This document shows positions 25,618-36,950 of a DNA stretch of 64,000 nucleotides, piece by piece. The position numbers were made by a program, and so were the translations under genes. The notes beneath the pieces were generated by a model. It was given only the letters and a program-made list of their open reading frames with translations, made no database searches and was not told where the DNA came from. Source of the stretch: Nautilus pompilius (Eukaryota; Mollusca; Cephalopoda; Nautilida; Nautilidae); assembly GCA_018389105.1 (NCBI GenBank), contig JACATO010000122.1:2007501-2071500 (forward strand), written 5' to 3'. Position 1 is the first letter of the stretch. Each line of letters starts with the position of its first letter.

Positions 25618-28589
25618 CTTTAATACAACCCCATATCATCAGAGTGCATCCCAAATTAATCATGCTAGCTAGTGGCACAGTTAAAGTACACACCCATTGC
25701 ATGCATAGCTGACACTGGTGCTGTGTTAGAGAAATATGCAGCAGAGATATTATTGATAATTTACTAATAACAGAGCTTGCTGTAAATTTGTTTAAATTTT
25801 ATGGCTGGTTTCTCTTTGAAGGTCATTTTTGAAAAATCATTTTTAGCATTAAAAACATATCTACTCAAATAACATCAGCCAAAGTATTTATAAAGAAAGG
25901 ATCAAACAAATATTTGATTTCAGTTGTAAAATACAAACCAAAATTATTTTAACAGGTTTTTTCAAAATGCAACATGACATTGCTATTTAATGCTAGTTAA
26001 GTTTTAATAACCTGTAATAGTTTCCTGTTCTGAAAAGAACAAGATCGGCATAAACAGATTTACTTTTTAATCATCCAAAGAGAAATATCATGCCATGCTT
26101 AACACAAAATTAAATGTATAAAATTATTAGTATAATTTAATGAACCAAAAGATTCATCAATACCTCAAAGCTTTTATTTCTTCTTCTACCCCTGACATTG
26201 TAAAAGAATAGCACTATCTTGATTAGATCATGATACTGGATATTTTCATTGACTTATCAGCACCAGTCCTTTAGTTGTTGACAGAGAGAACAATCATTCT
26301 TTTTATAAATATCAGCCAGTGATCCTAAGGTTATCAACTATCCAGCTGATGTTCAACTTTATATTAGCTTTGTAAATTACAGGCAAGGTGCAGACATTAT
26401 GGAAACAACTTGGCTTTTTGATTTTTTCCAGATAACTGTCAATTTTTTTTGGTTTTTTTTTTTAATTTTCTGACATAGTATAGTATTCTGAAATTATGAC
26501 TATTGGTAATTAGCATCTTATATCTCATGTTTTCAATAATTAAAAAAAAAAAAAACAAATTTAGATTTTAGAAAGAAGCTGCAAGATATTATATGCAAAT
26601 CTTTTAGTATTACATCTTATTTTTTTTGTTTTCAAACAATATGTATTAAGAAGTTTCAGCATCCCATTCTATTTGATTTCTGAGCTGTACATCGGAGTTC
26701 CTCACTTCTGTAATCAATTTCCAATCTTAATCTAAGGGCACTGTGGCAAGAAAATTAATGGTTCACAAATACATCAGATTATATTGCACTTCATTAACCA
26801 TAACCAAATACTGTTTGCCCAAATTTTCATGTACTATTGTATAGTTACAATTTTCTCATGATTAACTCAAATAGAAAGGGAAGTTATAAATACTATGCAT
26901 GTATCAAAGTCTTCTATGCTAATAGTCATACTAGTGTGTGTAAAACAAATAGAAATAATTTTCTTAGCTGCCATAATTTCTTTAAAATTAATCATTAAAT
27001 TACTCATGTTTTTTTTTTTTCATTTTCATACATCCATATTTCTGTTTTATTTAAAAGGAACAGCATCTATCAAGTTAACTTAAGAAGAAATCTTAGGTTG
27101 CTCTACTGAAACATCATTTTCTTGCTCTAAGCTGACAAATGGCAAGAGATGTGATGCCAAGTTTAAAATACATTCAGAAGTTTTCTAATAATCTCAGAAT
27201 AAATGAGCAAACACCCAATTATGTTAGTGACATACCACCTGTCTACCCGCTGGATAATATATTGAGAAAATGTTTTTACAAAGTAATACAGATCTATCTG
27301 TAGCTAACTACAGATTAAAACGTTTCCTGTATTATTTTTTATAATGCAATGGTAAAAAAAACAACTGTTTACTTTATTATCACTGACAGAAAATTCAACA
27401 GTCAATTTTCACTATAGTTAGCTTGATTAGTTTCAAAATACCAACTCAACAACGCACACATCCATACTGTAAGTTGTATTCATTTTGGACATTTAGTATC
27501 CAGACCAGGGTAAAACTAAAGAATAATACCCATTCCATATATGGAAAATTATAGTTTCACATCAGTACATTTCTCATAACCTGTCATTGATTCCACCGGT
27601 TAGAGAACACATGGTTACTTCTCAGTCTTAAAAGTGGGCTTCAGGTTTAAGGTTTTTATCCAACAGGATTGATTTCAGGGAGCATACAAAAAATTTTTAG
27701 AAATTACATGATTGGCAAACAGCATCAGTACTCATTAAAAAAAAAATTGTTTTAATTTCCTTTCTTACTCTCTATTTATTCATACTGTTATTTAAGGGAG
27801 GGAGTCAAGGTATAGCATGACATTCCAATCAACAGTCTTATCTACTAACCACAAGGAATAAATAGTTGGATTAGTATTTTTTCGTTTATTTATAACTACT
27901 TGAATGAATCTCCATTACTATACCGGCAAAACAAAAGAAAATTCTGGGCATTTTTGAGTAACGAAGCACATTGGGCCCTCCAGTCTACACAACAAATAGA
28001 ACAAGTGCTCATTAGAGAAGGGAGTACATTCCAAGGGGAGGTTTTATTCTTGTTTTGTATCTGCTCATTTTTGCTTTTAGCTAATGTGCCACACAGAGAA
28101 TAAATTAACTACTTGACAACACTTATAAAGCATAGCACCAGAAAGCTGCGAATTAATTTTGGCTAACATACTTTAAAAGGACATTATATTGAATTTAACC
28201 ACCCCCTTCCTGAGTGTGTGCAGGGAGAGAGTAAAAGGAGTGGGAGGTGGATAGTAGTTGGAACATTAAAAACAGCGACTCCTACTTAAAGATTCTTATT
28301 TCAAAATATCTTTATTTTTTTTTTTAAGATTTCTCCCTAAATCTGTAAAATATGCAGACAATTTTTTCCCTATATTACTTACATAAAACCTAACCTTTTT
28401 TTCAAAAACATGTAACTAACCCAAAATAAACCCTAATTTTTTTTGTTGATGTAACTGACCCTGACCTAATCCTTAAGATGGCAACCACCAACTACTATCT
28501 TATATAGCAGGTGTTTTTTCTGTGTAAGGTAACTAGAAGAAATTACAAGCTATAAGAAACTAATAGTACAAGTTATGCACAGGCTGTAG
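25618..28589. other. AT-rich DNA, nothing recognised
   Basis: No supported gene, array or transposon. T-rich runs occur near 26450, 27010 and 28315. Confidence 0.45.
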
Positions 28590-29220
28590 GCAGCAGCTGT
28601 ATCCTGTCTAACATGCAGGAACCCTATGAAGTGGTTACAAGACGTCAAGTTGCAGGATGGGTTTATCTGGTGTTGCTGAGAAAACAAACGGGGTTCATCA
28701 ACAGATCCATCTGGACAGGGTCATGGTTTGACAAAAGTAAACTATCGATCCCAAACATCTTAAAACTGACACACACTCACAGAGCAAAAAAAAGGCAGTC
28801 ATATGTTTATACATGAAGGGATTGGAACAAGCCAACAGTAATTGATTGGTTCAACTTCTGTCAGCAAGCATGTGCAGAGCATATCGTGAGCGGTCCCGTA
28901 AAACTGAGTGATGGTCCCAACATCGTGGTAGATGAGGGCATGTAAGAAGAAAGCCCTGCAGGAAAACTGATGTTTGGTGCGATAAAGCATGAAAGTAGCC
29001 ATTGCAAACTCTTTGTTCTACAAAGGGACTGTCGCTCTGTTGCTCTTAATACACAAGTGAAAAACCTGGAACAACAACACAAGTGATTTATGGAAGGTAT
29101 ATGGGTTATCATAAACACCGTGTCAATCATCATATAGATTTCATAAACCCAGATGCTGGTGCACACATGCATGCGACACAGGCAGTTTCATATCTGGGTA
29201 GAGTTTATGTGGCATAGAAT
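28590..29220 (+). mobile_element. Decayed Merlin/IS1016-like (ISXO2-type) transposase
   Basis: Plus-strand pieces in changing frames match the ISXO2-like transposase order of Merlin elements. An N-terminal DGFIWCC precedes SIWTGSWFDKSKLSIPNIL (near 28706-28765). TVIDWFNFCQQACAEHIV follows (near 28825-28890), then the first catalytic region NIVVDE (near 28915-28935). LMFGAIKHESSHCKLFVLQ comes next (near 28972-29025), and finally YHKHRVNHHIDFINPDAGAH (near 29110-29165). At least three frameshifts and several stops make it inactive. Terminal repeats were not found. The more CpG-containing sequence suggests it is younger than the Tc1 and hAT remnants. Confidence 0.85.
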
Positions 29221-29969
29221 TTTCAGCAATATGTCTTTGTGAATATTGTCCCATGTTTATGACTATCTGTGTGTGTGTGTGTAGGAAAGTTTTACTTCCA
29301 CCCTGCCTGCCTCACTATTCCATACATCATGGATGCCGTGCCCACATTTACACATTCTCTTCTTTGTACTTAAACTCTTGTAGTCTGTTTTTATGTAACA
29401 ATGAACAGCCCACATCCTTAGCAGTAGTCAATGGTGTCCATGCATTTCAGTTGTTACAGGTTCGACTGCCTCAGGGTTCATTCATACGGGGTACATCTCT
29501 GAACCAATGTCCAACGTTCTTGACGGCTAAATCCGTTCGTTCTTACCAAACAAGGTGCATGAATGGTCTCACGACTTCCCCAGCCACCACGCACAGGCTA
29601 CCACTATTCTTAAGGTGCCCAAAATCACGTCTTCACCGAAAGATTCCACACATTTGACCGGAAGTACGTAAGAATTACCAGACACGTTCAAATGAAACCC
29701 GGCCCAAATGGCTTCGCCGCGAGGATGTCCGGCCGGGTTTCATTTGAACACACCCGCTATGTTTAAAGATTATTAATAAATAATTAAAAGCTTTACATTT
29801 TGACGACAATACCACTGAAATCAGATAGGAATTCGGTGTTATTAACGAAGGTCTTGTCGTTTTTTTCCCGACACCGGAGCAAATCCGCCATTGCTCCACT
29901 CAGCTACACGAGCCGGTCATTAACCCTCACTAATATCAGATTATATTAGCAGAAATACTGGCGACATAC
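29221..29969. other. Transition zone with perfect hairpin
   Basis: CpG content rises here. Apart from a (GT) run near 29271 and the palindrome at 29686-29749, nothing is recognised. A plus-strand frame of about 130 codons (29253-29657) starts in the (GT)-adjacent region and has no recognisable content. Confidence 0.4.
29686..29749. repeat. Perfect 19-bp inverted repeat (hairpin)
   Basis: GTTCAAATGAAACCCGGCC at 29686-29704 is followed, after a 26-base loop rich in CpG, by its exact reverse complement at 29731-29749. A 19-bp perfect stem is unusual by chance. It could be the core of a small foldback element or a structured RNA segment. No target duplication is evident. Confidence 0.9.
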
Positions 29970-30046
29970 CTCAGAATCGTGACGAGCACTGGCTTCAATC
30001 GCTTCTGTCGCATTCTCAGGTGGGCGCAGAAGAGTTTTCGGTGCCG
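29970..30046 (-). CDS. Candidate coding exon 2 (77 nt), minus-strand gene
   Basis: The minus-strand acceptor (TATCCCGCTCTAG) lies before base 30046, with a branch-like TAAC about 30 bases upstream, and the donor CTGAG|GTATGT follows 29970. It is entered in phase 1, matching the signal-peptide exon at 35577, and left in phase 0, matching 19664-19748. It encodes APKTLLRPPENATEAIEAS then ARHDSE, with one N-glycosylation sequon (NAT). The same frame stays open upstream to a stop at 30113-30111 without an ATG. A non-coding 5' extension from the nearby promoter at 30.5 kb is therefore also possible. Confidence 0.48.
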
Positions 30047-30350
30047 CTAGAGCGGGATATTTTCTGGTAAAGTTACTGTGGTGGGGGGTTTCATTGGTTT
30101 GCGAACTACTTTACGCGGCGCAATGTTTCCTTTTCTTGCTTAAGTTGTTTTGCCCACCCAAGTGCATCGAGCCTGGTACGTTCGATATTTAAGAAAAACT
30201 AGGAAAATAAATAAATAAATAAATAAACAAATAAATAAATAAACGGGCGGGGTTCAATAAAGTTAGTGGAATATAAAATCAGAAAAAAGAGAAGAAACTT
30301 CTGAGCAGATGTATATCTGCGCGATTCTTACATCGTAGTTGTTAACTAAC
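30047..30350. other. Non-coding DNA with (AAAT)n
   Basis: Contains the (AAAT)n array at 30204-30243. No exon is supported apart from the upstream continuation of the frame described at 29970-30046. Confidence 0.5.
30204..30243. repeat. (AAAT)n microsatellite
   Basis: About ten AAAT units with one AAAC variant, read directly from the sequence. Confidence 0.97.
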
Positions 30351-30613
30351 TTCCGTCGTCAAAGGAACTTATCCAAGCTTAAGGAGGCCGGTGAGCGGAC
30401 TTTCGAATAAAACAGAGTGTTTAAAACTTGCAGGAAACCGATGAATAAAATCAACAATCGCCGAATGAACCCTAATATACTGATATATTTATTAACATGT
30501 TTAGTATAGACAGTTAAACCCGCTTTCTTTTTAAAGTAATTAATGCTGTTGTTGCGCATGCGCATCGCTTCGCTCGCCTGAGGACCGACAAGATGGGTAC
30601 CTCGCAGGAAGTG
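30349..30613. promoter_or_regulatory. NRF1/ETS promoter-like cluster
   Basis: A perfect NRF1 palindrome TGCGCATGCGCA lies at 30553-30564. It is flanked by ETS-type motifs ACTTCCG (30349-30355) and CAGGAAGTG (30605-30613), in locally CpG-rich DNA. NRF1 and ETS sites together mark many TATA-less promoters. A minus-strand ATG lies in the NRF1 site and opens a 68-codon frame to 30359. That frame contains a hydrophobic stretch (RRLLILFIGFLQVL), but I have no other support for it as a gene. The cluster could drive an alternative transcript into the exon at 29970-30046. Confidence 0.4.
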
Positions 30614-31431
30614 TACCGGTTTAGTACAGAAAGCAAATATTGATAACAGATTTTATTGTAGATGTCTGGGGAGGAAAAGGTCTTCTTTTCACCGTGTGAT
30701 AAGCGGCGAATGCAGCGATAATGGCAGATTATCTAATAAAATTAAATTGAGCAAGTTTGTCACCAAGTTCTGTTTTCCAGACGCCAGATATACAGGCTCG
30801 GGCCTCAGTAAGCACCATTCATTAGCCAAGATGACTGCTGACGCTTAGTACTCTCCATCTCTAGTGGCCGCTCCCTTTTTTGGCCTAATAAAGGTTAAAT
30901 CTGCCTAATTATTTGCAGTTTACACCTAAGGCAACACGGACTGGTCGATTCTGACTGTTACTGCCATTTTTTTAACGCAAAAAAAATACAGTCTCTGCAG
31001 TATATAGAATATTTTAGAAACTTGACGATTGATTTTCAGTTTGCGTTATTCCAGCTGTGTGGGTACTAAAATGCACAGAAAGAGCTCTCCCGTTAGAAAT
31101 CATTATCTCTTCAAAGAAAGACGTGCATATATCACATCAGATCTTATAGGCTGCCCCACCCCCTCCGACAGCCTCTTCACAAGCTGATGTCTTATCCGAG
31201 AAAGGTTTGTCACCGGCAAAACGATTCACGGCCAAACCGATTTGATAGCATCTTTATTTGTTGTTGTTTTGTTTAATTTTTGGAAAATCTTAGCCAAACA
31301 GTAAGTAACCGCATCATATTCCAACCAATCGTATGCCGTTTTATAATGTGCAGCCTTTCTGGCCAATCAAATGTGCTTTTTAAATATTCATTTTACTTTC
31401 GTTAGGCAAAAAAAGAGATCATTATGCCAAC

Positions 31432-31516
<85 letters not shown>

Positions 31517-33071
31517 CTACGACAACAACAACTCTACAAATAACGGAGAACACATTGAAAATAGAAATTTCTACACGAAAAATTACACAAAAATGTTTAA
31601 TCAGACAATGATCATTATGTCATTTATTACGACTAGAAACGAAAAACTGTTTTACAAATTAAAAATCTAATTTAGATATTCTGTAGAAAATTGGTTATAA
31701 TTTAATATGATTTGCATTCTGGATTATGTTCGTGATAGTGAAATGAGTTCATTTACCAATTTAATTTAAGAAATGAATTAATTAATTAATAATAGTAGAG
31801 GATACAAGATTGTCGGATTTGCAGCAATTATAACATTCAGAATCTTTCAATGAAAAGCTTGCAATTTAATAATAACTTAGAGGAAATCAAATAACAATTA
31901 CTTATGAAGCAATGAAGCTCACTGAGTGAGTTAAGGAACTGTTTTCTGATAATGGAAATAAAAATCTTAAAAAGCGATTAGTAAGAGATATAGAAGTCGG
32001 TTTTCCAAGAATACTGCTTGAAATCGTAACACTCCGAGAAAGTCAGTTCAAGTTTAGTCGGAGAATCGTTAATGTCGTCGTTATTTCTCTGAATTGTTTC
32101 ATAAGCAACTACAATACTTGAATTTAAAACAAACCTGAGCCTGTGGTCAAAGGATTGGCTGTATGAAAGTAGGCGGAGTCACTCCCCCCGTGTTTTCTAG
32201 AGTCGATCTGTGCGTGATATTGCATAACAGATACATTATGAACCAGTTCATTTTAACGGTTTCCATGCCAAGAATGCAGTGTTTCTTCTTAAGACAGCCA
32301 TAGCTAATAGTCCGGGACGTCTCTTTGATTTCATGGCTTGCTAAAACTCGTTAGAACACCCGCCGAAACAGAATATCTGTGCATTCTAAATCCATTCGTT
32401 TTCAACAATTTTGTGCAAGCGCGCATTTTTTTAAATGAATAGGTCGGCTGAATAAATAACAAAGCTTACTCAAATAACGACTGAGTCGTTTAAAACAAAC
32501 AGGTGATATAAGATTGATTGTGACTGACACGATGATGTTTCGTTCTTGCGAGTCTCTTGGAATGTCTAGAATCCGAAGACGCGCACGGACCCACATCAAG
32601 TATTGGTCAAAAGGTAGCCAGATACTAACGGAGAAAACTTATAGGTTATAGGCAGTGAGTGTAGGCAAGAAAATGTAGGAAACCACGGGTGCTGTGCGGG
32701 ACAAAGTGTACTAATTGTTTAAGAGAGACTTTCCATTGGATATCCCGGCAGGTATACGGAAGTCTCATCGAACATCTCACAAACAGACTTCGCTGGTTGC
32801 TGATTTACTCAGTCTAGCTAATTTATACCATCTGTTTTGAATAACGACATTCTCCTTGCAAGCCACTCGAGAAAATACAAGTTCCTGGTTTCGAGTGAAG
32901 TAAAGTCAAGCAAATACCGTTTGGCTGCCGTTTTGGAAAGTTTTGTGTAATTGCATGAGAGCATTTGTTCAGAACCACCGCGGACTGGTCGTCGCCTTAA
33001 CCAACTTAGCCATCCTTTTGAAAAGACTCGTTTTCTTCCATTTCTCAATTTAATTCGTCTAAGATACTTAC
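30614..33071. other. Non-coding DNA, includes (AAT)n
   Basis: No exon or transposon supported. It contains the (AAT)n array at 31432-31514. Confidence 0.5.
31432..31514. repeat. (AAT)n microsatellite
   Basis: About 27 AAT units with a single one-base interruption near 31466-31470. Confidence 0.97.
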
Positions 33072-33130
33072 CAAGTTAAAAGAGGACCATATTCGATCAC
33101 TGTACTGAAATATCTGTATACTCAAAACAG
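33072..33130 (-). CDS. Candidate alternative 59-nt exon, minus-strand gene
   Basis: Splice signals are very good on the minus strand: acceptor CTGGCTTCTTCCTCAG before 33130 and donor CTTG|GTAAGTATC after 33072. In phase 1 it is open and reads VLSIQIFQYSDRIWSSFNL, leaving in phase 0. Those are the same in and out phases as 29970-30046, so the two would be alternatives rather than consecutive exons. The encoded sequence is less convincing than its rival, so this may be a decoy exon or a rare isoform. Confidence 0.25.
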
Positions 33131-33644
33131 CTGAGGAAGAAGCCAGAATTAGATGGGTAGTTTCTGCTTCTTCTAAACAGAAAAACTTTACTTGTGCAAA
33201 CAACAACATAGTAGGGATTTATAATGGAACTACCAGATTTCTTGGCCCCCAACAATTCTAGCCTTGAAGCTTTTAATGCTACAAAAGTTCTTTAAACAAG
33301 AAAGAGAAAGGAAAACAGAAATGACGGCCCAGAGAGGCTGCCAGCTTTAATATCCTGCAGGAACAAACAGCAGAGAGGTAAGTGTGTATCAGCCGTGTGA
33401 CAGCTAAAGAGAAAGCAGCCACTTACTTCTGTAAAGAATTTTGGAGCCTTTAATAAGACAGGCGCTGTTTGCAACAATCACAACGAACTTGTGCGGAATT
33501 ACTGAGATACAGAACTGTGATTATACACAAGTGATTGAGAAATATTTAGAATATAACTGATTATGCGTTGAAGTAATTTTTTTTCGATCCATCAAGAAGA
33601 AAATTATCTAAGGTTTTGTCAGTCGATTCTTTCTAAGAATATAC

Positions 33645-33683
<39 letters not shown>

Positions 33684-33985
33684 GCTAATGAATGAGTAAT
33701 AAATCGGATTATATCCAATTACTAGCAGCACTTGAGACAAACTCCAGTTAGAGGGAGATGACGGCGTTTGCGTGTGGTACTAAATAACCAGAGATACCAT
33801 ATATCCGGCGATAAAACAGATATAATGTTGAACTAGTCGTCTGATAACACCTTCCTAGTCTAAAATGGCCAGAAAACATACACATCGCTTGATAGTTTGC
33901 GGTTCCAGCTCGGCCGATCGATATATCAGTGAATAGTACGCTTCACTTTTATATTCTTTTATATTGGCTGTGCTAAGACAGGGAG
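33131..33985. other. Non-coding DNA with short (GA)n
   Basis: Contains a (GA)n tract at 33645-33684. A plus-strand donor-like AGAG|GTAAGTGTG near 33380 lacks a supported exon. Confidence 0.5.
33645..33684. repeat. (GA)n microsatellite
   Basis: Twenty units of AG with one C interruption. Confidence 0.97.
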
Positions 33986-33991
33986 ATCTCT

Positions 33992-34025
<34 letters not shown>

Positions 34026-34086
34026 ATCTCTCTCTCTCTCTCTCTCCATCTCTCTCTCTTCATCTCTCTCTCTCTCTCTCTCTCTC
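33986..34086. repeat. (CT)n satellite-like array
   Basis: CT dinucleotides interrupted by CAT and CCAT spacers. The long Ser-Leu or Arg-Glu frames across it are artefacts of the repeat. Confidence 0.97.
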
Positions 34087-34329
34087 ATTATTACGCGACG
34101 AAAACACATCAATAATTTAACAGTAAATACTGTGAAATTTTACTTTCACCTAACAGACACTTCCTGATATTTCTTGCATAGACTTTCATTTGTCTTTCCC
34201 GAGTCACTCGCTAAACGCGAGATTTTGTCTCTTACATTCACGCACATTACATAAATAGTTTTGTTGTTTTTCAAACACCAAAATCATCTCTATGTTTATT
34301 TATTTTAGTTTCACGTTCACAGTAAATAG

Positions 34330-34446
34330 TCTCTCTCTCTCCGCTCCATCTCTCTCTCTCTCTCTCTCTCTCATCATCTCTCTCTCTCTCTCTCTCCACC
34401 TCCATCTCTCTCTCTCTCTCTCTCTCTCCATCTCTCTCGTCTCCAT

Positions 34447-34504
<58 letters not shown>

Positions 34505-34570
34505 CTTTCTCCATCTCTCTCTCCATCTCTCCATCTCTCTCTCTCTCTCATCTCTCTCTCCATCTCTCCA

Positions 34571-34601
<31 letters not shown>

Positions 34602-34602
34602 A
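34330..34602. repeat. Interrupted (CT)n array
   Basis: About 270 bases of CT broken by recurring CCATCTCT spacers, the same grammar as the shorter array 250 bases before it. It is purine/pyrimidine asymmetric over its whole length. Confidence 0.97.
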
Positions 34603-35576
34603 TATACACACTACTATCACCATCTCTTTATACAGAAGTCTCTTTGGGGAAGAAAAATGAAATAAAACCTTTTATTGATTGCTACATGCAAATTGACAAC
34701 ACCGACTAGAGCCAGGCCCACAGTCTGTTAGCTGCATGACTGCTCAAAGCCTGCTCAGATCAGACCTAGGTGTCTGTAGCACAGGACGGAGTCGACGGCG
34801 ACAACGGTATTAATCTACCTAATAACATTGCTCATCTCGTCCCATCTGTGTCTGAGACGAGGATCGCCGGAGAGACAGCGGTAACTCACCCTCACCATTC
34901 AACAGTTGTGTGGGTTTTGTCGGAGAATTCAGACATTATCGGTAATCGGTTTGTCACGGCTTTCTTTGTAATAAGTACAGACAGCTTCCCCTCCATCATT
35001 CATCTCATCACTTTATATATCTCCGAGAAATCAATGTGCACCTATTATGTAGTGGCGAAAGAAAATCTGGCATAAATCAACGTTATGTAACATGAACAAG
35101 TAAGTTAATAATCCAAGTTCCCTAGTTTTGGGTATTAACCTTTCCGTTATCCTATCCGCTAATCTTACTTGTCTACGTCAGCCACCACTGGGAGTGGAGG
35201 GGGAAGCGACAGAGAGAAAACCGAACAAATTTAAGAAAAGCTTTTATTTTCTTTGTATTTCCTGGATTTGGAGGAAAGAAGGTGGCGACCGAAGGGAGAT
35301 TATAAGGGTCGCCAGAGCACCGCGAGTATCGCCATGGTACCGATGGTTTTTGTTGTTTGTTCGCCCCTTTTCTTTTAAGGATGGGCTGGGTGCTTCCTGC
35401 TCCGGTGAACTAGCCACTACTGCGCGCGTGAGCGGCAGAAAGTTTGCGTTCTCCAGCTCAACGTTTCTTCTCGATCGAAACGAGATGATAGACCCCTTCC
35501 CCCCCGTGGGAGAGGCCCTACTATAGCAGCACCTGTGCACGCGCCAGAGTCGCCAAATGACAGCAAAGCAACTTAC
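34603..35576. other. CpG-containing intron 1 start, nothing recognised
   Basis: This lies immediately downstream of the candidate signal-peptide exon on the minus strand. Plus-strand frames of 100-130 codons here (34770-35075, 35128-35526) show no recognisable motif or splice support. Confidence 0.4.
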
Positions 35577-35673
35577 CTGTGACAGACTGCAGAAGGGGCA
35601 TGTAGGCGAACAGGAGCGTGATTCGTCCACAAAGGTCTGTAAGGATCCCTCTCATAATCCACAGTCGGTACAT
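35577..35673 (-). CDS. Candidate first coding exon: signal peptide of secreted protein
   Basis: On the minus strand ATG at 35673-35671 (context AAAATGT) is the first in-frame ATG after a TGA at 35718-35716. The frame opens with MYRLWIMRGILTDLCGR and continues into ITLLFAYMPLLQSVT. This is a basic start, a hydrophobic core and a small-residue end, as in a signal peptide. It closes at a near-perfect donor, ACAG|GTAAGT (intron from 35576), in phase 1. Joined to 29970-30046, the split codon becomes Ala and gives a V-T-A signal-peptidase site. A second in-frame ATG lies at 35655. The exon sits at the edge of a CpG-rich promoter region. Two short upstream ATGs precede it. No family is recognised. 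Confidence 0.48.
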
Positions 35674-35718
35674 TTTACGACAATTCCAGCAGAGAGTGGG
35701 ATCATAACACAAGTTTCA

Positions 35719-36950
35719 CAACATCTGCAGTAAGTGGCATTCCTTACCGAAGTGGAGGACCGGGGGAGGAAGACATTTCCCGGCGAGAGGCGCTTATCCC
35801 CAGACACACAGACAGTTAGCTACGCGAAAGTCGCCGACTCGCAATCAGCGGTACAGTCGTGGTACATTCCCCCCTGTGCCAGACCGGTTTGTGTGTTTGT
35901 TACTCTCTCCGTCTCGGCTCCTCCCAAATCCTCTCGGAGGTAGCGCAGGTTTATTAAGCGGGCAGGTTTTCCATTCTGCCCAATTTAGCCAATCTCACGC
36001 CATCCTCCGTTTAAATATAGCTCGGGCTGGGAACAGCTGACACGGCGGAGCGGAGGGAGCCGGGGAGAGGGGGGAGAGAGGTGCGGCTGTTTCCGATGGA
36101 GGCACGGCTATCGATTTAGAGTCGGGGAAGGAGCGGGATGCTCCTCCGTCCCCTCGGATGTGTTGGCGGGCTCCCTCGCTCGATGTCCCGCTAATTCGGC
36201 GGAATCGACCAATCGGATCGTCCCGGCCGGCTCGACATGGGTGGAGCGAGCGGGGCCGGGCCGGGCCGGCTGATCGATACCGGGGACGGTGTCTGAATTG
36301 ATTAACAGCTCCGCCAGTTTACGATCGCTCTCCTCTCAACTCGGGGAAACATCAAAGTTTTCGCTGCGTGAGCAAGGCGTCCAACCATCACCGGAATAAA
36401 CATTCCGGGGGGGGCCTCTTTAAGATTAATCAGCGCCGACGTGTGAAGGGCACGTGCCGGGGGCCGCTCGCCACAAAGGCTCGGTAGCTGGGGCCATTGT
36501 GTCGGCCCCTACTTTGAAGTCGGACAAGTTCTCGCATATAAATACACTCCCGCCGCGGTGGGGCGAGGTACTTTAAAACTTTTCTTCCCCTGTGATGATG
36601 GAGTCGGCGGGAAAGACTGGTTACTGAGTCAGGCTCTTTACAGCCCGTCCTCGGGGTAGCCACCGAGCCCAGCCGACCGTGGCTCTCCGCATCACTGGTC
36701 GCAGATCTTCCTCCTGTTCCCCTCCCGCCTGCCGTCATAGTTACGGCTCCGAGATCGATGCTGCCGCGGTTTCTGCATCAGTAAAAACCGTCTCGCCCAA
36801 CTTCTGCGTTTGGAGACTTTAGATTCGGTAAAGACGGAGGCCGAGAAGATTTCAAAACACCCTCTGTGAGGGCTTGGCGCGCGCCATCTTCCACTGCCGG
36901 TCAACCGTTCTTGGTGCCCGATCGACCGCTGCGGGAGGGGTAGGGTTAAC
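35719..36950. promoter_or_regulatory. CpG-rich, probably bidirectional promoter region
   Basis: This is the most GC- and CpG-rich kilobase of the window, including tandem GGGCCGGGCC units near 36250. Two CCAAT boxes (35980-35984, 35989-35993) lie about 20 bases before a TTTAAATATA element at 36010-36019, which suits plus-strand initiation near 36040. A second clear TATA box, TATAAATA, lies at 36537-36544. The minus-strand signal-peptide exon starts just below. Start sites are inferred from spacing only. Short plus-strand frames inside (for example ATG at 36237) are probably upstream ORFs or chance. Confidence 0.5.

Noticed and set aside
34271..34660. Long Ser-Leu and Arg-Glu reading frames on both strands
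   Set aside because: They are translations of the (CT)n array and have no non-repetitive content.
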